Origin: Zopfochytrium polystomum
Lineage: Eukaryota > Chytridiomycota > Chytridiomycetes > Chytridiales > Chytridiaceae
Length of the DNA: 64,000 nt
Assembly: GCA_025765615.1 (NCBI GenBank)
Contig: JAIVFJ010000036.1
Coordinates: forward strand, 310,001-374,000
Reading direction: 5' to 3'
Shown here: one piece after another, positions 58,312 through 64,000 of the stretch
How the letters are laid out: each line of letters begins with the position of its first letter
How positions within the stretch are numbered: the stretch's first letter is position 1
Notes under the pieces: generated by a model
Told to the model about the DNA's origin: nothing
The model's input: the letters and a program-made list of their open reading frames with translations, nothing else
Databases searched by the model: none
Program-made: the position numbers and the translations under genes

Positions 58312-59823
58312 GGTCGGGTCGCTGTGGAAGGCACGGTCGTCGCTGGAGAAGCTGCGGACGGGCGGCGCGGAGGGTCGGTGGAGCGCGGGGTGGTCGCGGC
58401 GGTGGTGGAGGGTGGGCGGGATCGCGATGTAGGGTGGGCTGGTTGGCGCGGAGGCTGCGCCGCCGCCGGCAAAGTAGGGTTGGTGGTGGTGGTGGTGGTG
58501 GTGGTAGGTTTGCAGGTGGAGCGGCGGGGGGAGGGGTGTTGGGGAGGTGAGTTGCGGTTGATGCGGCGGCATGGCGGCGGTCGCGTGGACTGTGTGCTGT
58601 TGTGGCTGCTGCTGCTGCTGCTGCTGTGGGTGGTGGTGTTGGGGGTGGTTAAAGTGGCGGTGGTTCGGGTGTTGGTGTTGATGTTGGCCGCCCATAAACC
58701 CTTGTTGCGGCGCGAGCACGGGAGAAGGGGGCAGCCACGAGCTCTCGGTCTGGTGGTGGTAGACAGGCTGCTGCTGCGGGGGGTGCGGCTTTCCGTGGAA
58801 GCCCGCCGCCGCGGGATTCGCGGGGTTGCTGGGGGACTGGTGGAGGTGGCTGAACGACGGCGTGTAGATGTGCTGGCCGTGCGCGGCGGTGGCGAGCGGC
58901 GGCGCAGACTTATTTGAGCGCTGCATCATCTGCAGGCTGTCCGTTCGCCTCAGTTCGTGCAGCGGGGGCGCAGCTTTCCCTGGCGTAGCGCCTGCGGTTG
59001 CTAGGCCCGGAGCTCCCCCGCCACCGCCGCCACCGCTGGCCTGTAACGGCCTCGCGGGAGCGCCGCCCATTTTGTCGAGCCCCAGCTGGGCGAGGGCGAC
59101 ACGCAGCGGCACCGACGTCCGCTTCGGGACCAGCCCGGCCTCGCCCGCGTGCGACTGCAGCTGCTGCTGCAGCAGGCTGAAGCTGACCTCGGGCGACGAC
59201 AGGTCGTAGTGCGCTGGGTCGACGAGATGGCTGGTGCTTGCAGGAGAGCCGGACGATGTCGACGACGACGATGGTGGCGCCGACGACAGTGTCAGCATCG
59301 ACGTCGTCGCTCTGATGGGCACGGCGGACTCGGCGGCGGTGGTGCCGGACAGCCGGCTTTCTACGGCTTCCTGTAGCCACACGAGCCATTGGGTGACTTG
59401 GTCGTAGGAGGAGCAGCGGAGCCGCCACAGGGGAGATGTCGGCGACTCCGCGTCGGAGCGTAGGGAGAGGACGTGGTGGACAGTTGTTGGTGGTGCTGCT
59501 GCCTGTTGCGAGGCTGCCGACGTAGCGGCGTCCGACTTGGCGGTGTCGGCGACCTCGGCGGCCTCGGCGGCCTCAGCAGCGGCGACGATGACGTCGGTGG
59601 TCGACCTGATGGGGAACTCCGCCAGGGCGCGCTGCGAGGCCGGGTCCGAATCGTCTGCAAAGACAAACAGGCGGTGGGCGCATAGCACGACGAAGACACG
59701 CGCCCACTTCGGTCTCTGTCCCTCGGTCTGCCCTTGTGCCTGTGTCTGCTGACGCGCATGCTGTTGCTGCGTTTGTCTCTCGGGTCTGTGCCCAGTCGAA
59801 TTTTTTGTGCGAAATATTTTCAT
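57850..59823 (-). CDS. PH-domain protein with long His/Gln/Pro-rich tail
   Basis: The minus-strand frame from 59823 to a TAG at 57850 encodes 657 residues. A PH domain is recognisable near the start: RPKWARVFVVLCAHRLFVFA, then FPIRSTTDVI and, after an Ala-rich insert, HHVLSLRSD and LWRLRCSSYDQVTQWLVWLQ with the invariant Trp of the last helix. The rest is low-complexity, with His/Gln runs, Gly runs and Ser/Pro segments, and ends RSRSRSISRFGGKKR. PH domains bind phosphoinositides or proteins at membranes. The real N-terminus is probably further upstream, because the PH domain lacks its first strand in this exon. Upstream exons are listed separately. Confidence 0.65.
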
Positions 59824-60049
59824 GCACCGATATCATCAAAAAAAAAATTTTGGCGGGTTTTGTTGTTTTCATGTCGGGGGTTTTAGTCAGACGTTATTTC
59901 CAAGAAAGGGAAAATGATGTGTGTGTGGGAGAACGTTCGGGCTCTGAATGCAAAGAGGGAGACGGACAGAACGAGAGAGAGCGAGAGAGAGAGCGAGAGA
60001 GAGAGCGAGAGAGAGCGACAGACAGAATCGGGCACAGAGACAAACGCTT

Positions 60050-60874
60050 GCCTTTCTGGGACGAGCAGATCGACGCAGTCAGTTTCGAAGAAGCCACAGC
60101 GCGCGTGCGCCCGCGACGACAACAGCGCCTGCAGTGTCGTCGTCGCTGCCGTTGCTGCTGCTGCTCCCGCTGCTGCTGTCCCCGAAGACCCCAGTTTCAT
60201 CGATGGGTTAGGCGGCGCTGCCGGAGAGGGCGACAGTGTCGACAACGGCGGACTGCCGCAGCTGACGGTCGTGTCGTCCGACAGCAGGAGTAGCTGCCCT
60301 TCCGCCTCGGCGGATCCCCCGGCCGACGAAACCATTGCGCTGCCAGCGCGGCTCGACGATCTCGCGGACGCGGTGGCCGGCGTCACTCCCGTCGCGTTTG
60401 ATGTCTGCCCCTCAGGCGCCCCTCTTCCTCCTCCTCCTTTTCGTGCTTTGAGATGATCTGGTCGATCTCGGCCATCAAATTGCTCAGCGACGCCATCCTG
60501 GCGAGGGCAGTGCTGCTGCCGGGGGTGGTGGCGGTTGTGGCGGTGGAGCCAGAGCGCGAGCGGGAGCGCAAAGGTTGTTGCAGTTGTGGGGGCGGCGGTG
60601 GCGGTGGTTCGTCATCGGGGGGAAGGAACTGGCGGCTTTGGTGTTGGTGGTTATGATGATGATGAATCCGCTGTTGCTGGAGGTGGGCGCCGTCGTTGCG
60701 GCTGCTGTTGTTGTTGTTGTTGTTGCTGTTGTGCAATTGGCGAGTATCACCGGCGGCGTCGGGGCTGTGCCGGAAGAGGAGGGAAAACGACGATGACGAC
60801 GACGCCAACGCAGGCCCTGCAGTGGTCGAAGCCGTCGCGGGGGGCGGAAATGGTGCCGTGTGGAGCGCAGCCAT
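60050..60874 (-). CDS. probable 5' exons of the PH-domain gene
   Basis: From an ATG at 60874 the minus strand reads MAALHTAPFPPPATAST and continues through poly-Asn, His and Pro stretches to MASLSNLMAEIDQIISKHEK followed by glutamates. Protein-like sequence then continues in a neighbouring frame (GQTSNATGVTPATASARSSS ... CGFFETDCVDLLVPERQAF) without a splice donor at the change, which sits in a GGA/GAG microsatellite near 60430-60440. A CT-rich tract (59965-60020) separates this from the PH exon and is probably intronic. The link to the PH exon is inferred from strand, spacing and composition. Confidence 0.4.
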
Positions 60875-60979
60875 CGCGGTGGCGGGTCACAGACTGAAAG
60901 GAAAGGAAAAGGGACTGGCTGGCTGGCTGACTAGATTGTTTGTTTTCGTGTGGGGTTGTTTTTCTTTCGTTTTCTCTCA

Positions 60980-61049
<70 letters not shown>

Positions 61050-62181
61050 TTCTCTCTCTCTCCCTGTCTCTGTCCCTGTCTCTGTCACTCTCTTTCTCTG
61101 TCTCTCTCTCTCTCTCTTTGTCTGCGTGTCTGTCTTTGTCTCCTGCCGCTGCGGGTAAGTGAGTGCTCAGTCGAACATTGTGGCCGCTTTGTCATGATAT
61201 GATGCACCCACTCATCAATCGCTTTGCGCGTCGCGTGACGCGGTAAGCGGGTTGGGCATTTGCCAAATTGCACCTACAGAAACTTGCAACATTGAACCAC
61301 AAGCTTCATCAGGGGTCAGGGGGGTGGGTGGTGATGTCATCTTTGAAAGGGGAAGAGCCTAACGATATTGCTTACTGGATTCTTTTACATTATTCCGTTT
61401 ACCTGGAATAACCCCGTGTAGTCTTCCAACCAGCGAGAAAAACAGCACCAGTCTCTTCTGATGCTCACACCACATTGCAAGTTACAACGCTCTACACATT
61501 CGGGAAGCTGCTGTCCGCTCCCTCCTTTCTTCGGGTTGCCCCGTCTCCCCCCACCGCTACCACCAAAACCATCTTCCCCCGCAGTCTGCAAAAGACCCAA
61601 GCAAGTGTCTATCGAAACACTTTCCTCGCGCCTCAGCGTGTGTTTACGACAAGATGACGGAGAGGTCATGAGGCCGAGCTGTGTGCGTGTGTGTGTGCGT
61701 GGGGGGGAGTGTGTTAGCTTTGAAGGATTCAAAACCAGCATCCGAATGGGCGGAAGACACTCGTCGCGTCGGCAGCGAGCTTACACCAAGAGTCTCGCAA
61801 GCCGGTTCGCCGTCCGGTACGCGGACTGGCCTTTGACAATGTGACTTTGGCTTGTTGGTTGGTCCCTCTTTTTGTAATTCCACGATCGCAGCCCCTCTCA
61901 CCAGAGGGGCTGTGGCTGGGACAGAGCAATTTGCCAAAAAAAAAGGACCGTAACTCGAGTAGCACATTTCGCGAGCGTCCTCCTCGGTCACATCCGCAGA
62001 GAGAAAACCAGATGCGGTCATACTCCACTCTGAACGGGGGCATGGAGACCTTCTCTTGAATTTGAGAACAACTGACGGGGGCGGCTCTGGCGAACTGGAA
62101 GAGTATTAGTCGGAATACGCGACTTTTGGACCTTGAGATGGTACGCATGTCGTCCATGTCAGTCCGTCCTTGCATCGCAAA
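60875..62181. other. intergenic with CT microsatellite and hairpin
   Basis: 1.3 kb. A CT-rich tract spans about 60977-61130. A perfect ten-base-pair hairpin lies at 61889-61912 (CAGCCCCTCT, loop CACC, AGAGGGGCTG). A GTGTGT run is at 61680-61702. No gene is supported. Confidence 0.5.
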
Positions 62182-63207
62182 ATGCCACCGCCGCCGCGGC
62201 TGCGCCCGACGCACTTCCTATCGCTGCGGCTCACGCCCGCCAAGGTGCCGGCGTTCGAGCAGTTCAGAAGCCACGTCGCGAGTGCCCACCCCGAGCTGCT
62301 CGCCCACGTCATTCCCGCTGTGCAGGTCTGAGGGAACGGCCCAGGAGATGGGGGCTTTGTTACAAAGCCTCCCCCCACCTACGCGCATTCACTGAACCCA
62401 TCCCCCCTGCAGATTCACTTGACTCTCTTCGTAAGCGCGTACAGGGGCCAAGAAACGCCCGTCCTTTTCGCTTTGCGCGTTGATGCTTTCCTGACCGCGG
62501 GATCGGCCGATAGGTTGTTCGCATGACCAAGCAAAACGAAACAGACATGCTTTCCACGTTCCATTCCACAAAGGAGGTATGTCGCGAAGCTACCCCACCG
62601 AGTGATAAAGCCAAACACTCACGTAATTTTTTTTTTTTTGCGCTCCGAAAAACGCAGATCATATCCACCCTGCTCAAATCTCCGCTCACCCTGCACCTCC
62701 GCGGCGTCGGTACGTTCGCCAACGGCCGCGTCGTCTGGACCTCGCCCAAAGACGGCCCAGACTCGGAGGGCTCGGTCGCGACGCTGAAGGCACTCGCGCG
62801 TGCCATGCATTCGCTGTTTCGGTCCAGAGGCCTCGTCGACGACGACACCGCCGCCAAAGCTGAGTTTGAGTACACACCACACGTGACCCTTATGAAGGTG
62901 AAACCGCGGGACGAGGAGCGGAGGGAGCCGCCGCGGTGGGGGAAGAGCCAGTGGAACCGCCCGTCGAGGTCCGCAGGCGACGTCAGGGTGATTCCGCCGC
63001 AGGTGTTTCTTCCGTTTGTGGGTGAGTAAAAAGGTTCCACCCAACAACAGCAAAGGAGCTCCCGGTGAGGGAACTGACGCGAATCCCCGTGTACTCTGCC
63101 CAGAAACCGATTTTGGTTGGCACGTCATCGACAAGCTTGACTTTCTGGAGATGGCAAAGGACGAGAACGGGCATTACCCCGTCGTTGCAACGGTCGACAT
63201 TCCTTGA
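62182..63207 (+). CDS. AKAP7-like 2H phosphoesterase
   Basis: Five exons, 62182-62325, 62413-62430, 62514-62576, 62658-63021 and 63104-63207, give 230 residues. Family landmarks are RPTHFLSLRLTP at the start, the first catalytic H-x-T as IHLTLF (residues 49-54, all encoded by an 18-base exon), LTLHLRGVGTFANGRVVW in the core, and the second H-x-T as TPHVTLMKV near residue 150. 2H enzymes hydrolyse cyclic phosphodiester ends or 2',5'-oligoadenylates. The AKAP7 central-domain branch is found in animals and many fungi, where the natural substrate is mostly unknown. Both catalytic His-Thr pairs are intact. Exon sums and phases close exactly. Confidence 0.87.
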
Positions 63208-63394
63208 TTTCTTTTTCAAGAGACAACTGGGTCTGTGCCACATCACTTGTCACCCAAAGATCGGCGTGTTCTTGCTTGCTTTAACCCTTTTTGCGCAAAG
63301 GAAAGTCAGGGAGCACGCCTTCGGAAACTTGTAAACCTGGTTGGACGGAGCGTACGTCCCACTGTTATAGCAAAAACATAAGCTTGTGAACATT

Positions 63395-63660
63395 ATTACA
63401 CTGGGTCGCGCAGCTCCTGGCCAGTGGATGTATTCCAAATCCGAACTGTTCATATTCCGACCTCCAGACACTATGAACTGCCGATTGGGGCTGAATGCTG
63501 CACAGTAGACATTTTTGTCAGAGTGTCCTTCCGCTTGTGCATCTCTTAGCCAGTGAATGCATTTCCAAATCCTGATAGTGTGGTCAGAACTTCCAGGTGC
63601 AACAAACTGCAGCACTGAATGCTGCAGGGTTGACAGTTTCAGAGTGTCCTGTGAGACTGT
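63395..63660 (-). pseudogene. WD40-repeat remnant
   Basis: On the minus strand, GSSDHTIRIWKCIHWLRDAQ and YCAAFSPNRQFIVSGG are one WD40 blade. The next blade needs a frame change (to TVRIWNTSTGQELRDP) near 63458 and passes a TGA. Two tandem blades of about 125 bases are visible, with no start or continuation. The style resembles the highly similar WD40 repeats of fungal NLR-like genes. It is a decayed fragment. Confidence 0.6.
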
Positions 63661-64000
63661 GCTCTCTAAATCTCCTCACCCTGGGCTGGAGGTGGGAATA
63701 GAGCAATGGCCTAAATACCAATCCTATCTAATGAAAAGGGGCAAAAGAAGGTGTCTAGGGGTCACCAGACAGGAAAATGTATTTGGAGTCTACTAAAGCC
63801 CATCATCAAACACAAAAGAAACTCTTTAAACTCAAAAAAGAGCAGCTATCACACATCTAAAAGGGAAACATAAGAAAAGTGTGACAAAGGTGGCACAATC
63901 ACAAAAGAAAGTGCAAAATGCCTCTGGTCCAAGACACAGAGAAACCCCAATGGCAAAGCCAAAGGGACCGAATCACTCGGTAAGGAATGAGACTTAGGGC
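63661..64000. other. AT-richer tail of the window
   Basis: Clearly richer in A than the rest of the window and with no open frame of note. It may be relic transposon or degenerate repeat sequence next to the WD40 remnant. Nothing specific can be identified. Confidence 0.35.

Noticed and set aside
57984..58917. Arg/Gly- and Val-rich plus-strand frames over the PH gene
   Set aside because: These are antisense shadows of the His/Gln/Pro-rich tail.

Overview
The window is nuclear DNA of a fungus. Most genes are split by short GT-AG introns (about 46-240 bases), and spliced products match eukaryotic families: 5MP/BZW, RPL9, RPA1, VPS33, CCDC174, SLX9, DGAT2, SLC44/PNS1. A Zds1-type protein and an AreA-like DUF1752 protein point to Fungi. 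A concentrative nucleoside transporter and several chytrid-like families suggest an early-diverging, perhaps zoosporic lineage; that placement is inference. Long CT/GA microsatellites and poly-A/T tracts fill many gaps. Exon limits were set by splice signals plus phase and family agreement; for most genes the exon sum is an exact multiple of three.

Layout. 1-1383: 3' part of a BZW/5MP translation regulator (+). 1384-4533: non-coding, with a palindrome-bearing repeat family. 4534-9125: Zds1-like protein (-). 9362-10154: ribosomal protein L9 (-). 11121-13151: SAP-domain protein (+). 14233-16624: SulP anion transporter (+). 16979-18582: FAD-dependent oxidoreductase (+). 18777-21620: VPS33 (+) with broken frames. 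22162-23675: CCDC174-like (-), divergent from RPA1 (23803-26563, +). 26800-27856: SLX9-like (+). 27857-31640: gene-poor microsatellite DNA. 31641-33023: DUF1752 protein (+). 33608-36252: B-box/UPF0652 protein (+). 36726-39031: PNS1/SLC44 transporter (+). 39839-40787: regularly spaced repeat array. 41309-42808: MGCSASK-type acylated orphan (-). 44530-46442: nucleoside transporter CNT (-). 48528-50537: DGAT2 (-). 51275-54074: two F-box-like relatives (+). 54220-55456: PQQ-type propeller protein (-). 56371-56900: broken sugar-transporter remnant (+). 57850-60874: PH-domain protein (-). 62182-63207: AKAP7-like 2H phosphoesterase (+). 63395-64000: WD40 remnant and AT-richer tail.

The genes do not form one pathway. 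They are housekeeping functions: translation, replication, ribosome biogenesis, vacuolar fusion, lipid synthesis and nutrient uptake. The most unusual element is the array at 39839-40787. Eight copies carry an invariant 19-base core at about 122-base spacing, separated by unrelated spacers. A TATA-like box lies about 300 bases upstream, and an AATAAA and a hairpin built from the last copy lie downstream. Several copies open a small reading frame that spans the following spacer.

Several genes break frame by one base (VPS33, the PQQ-type protein, the F-box relative, the PH protein). This suggests assembly errors or decay, so those models are provisional.
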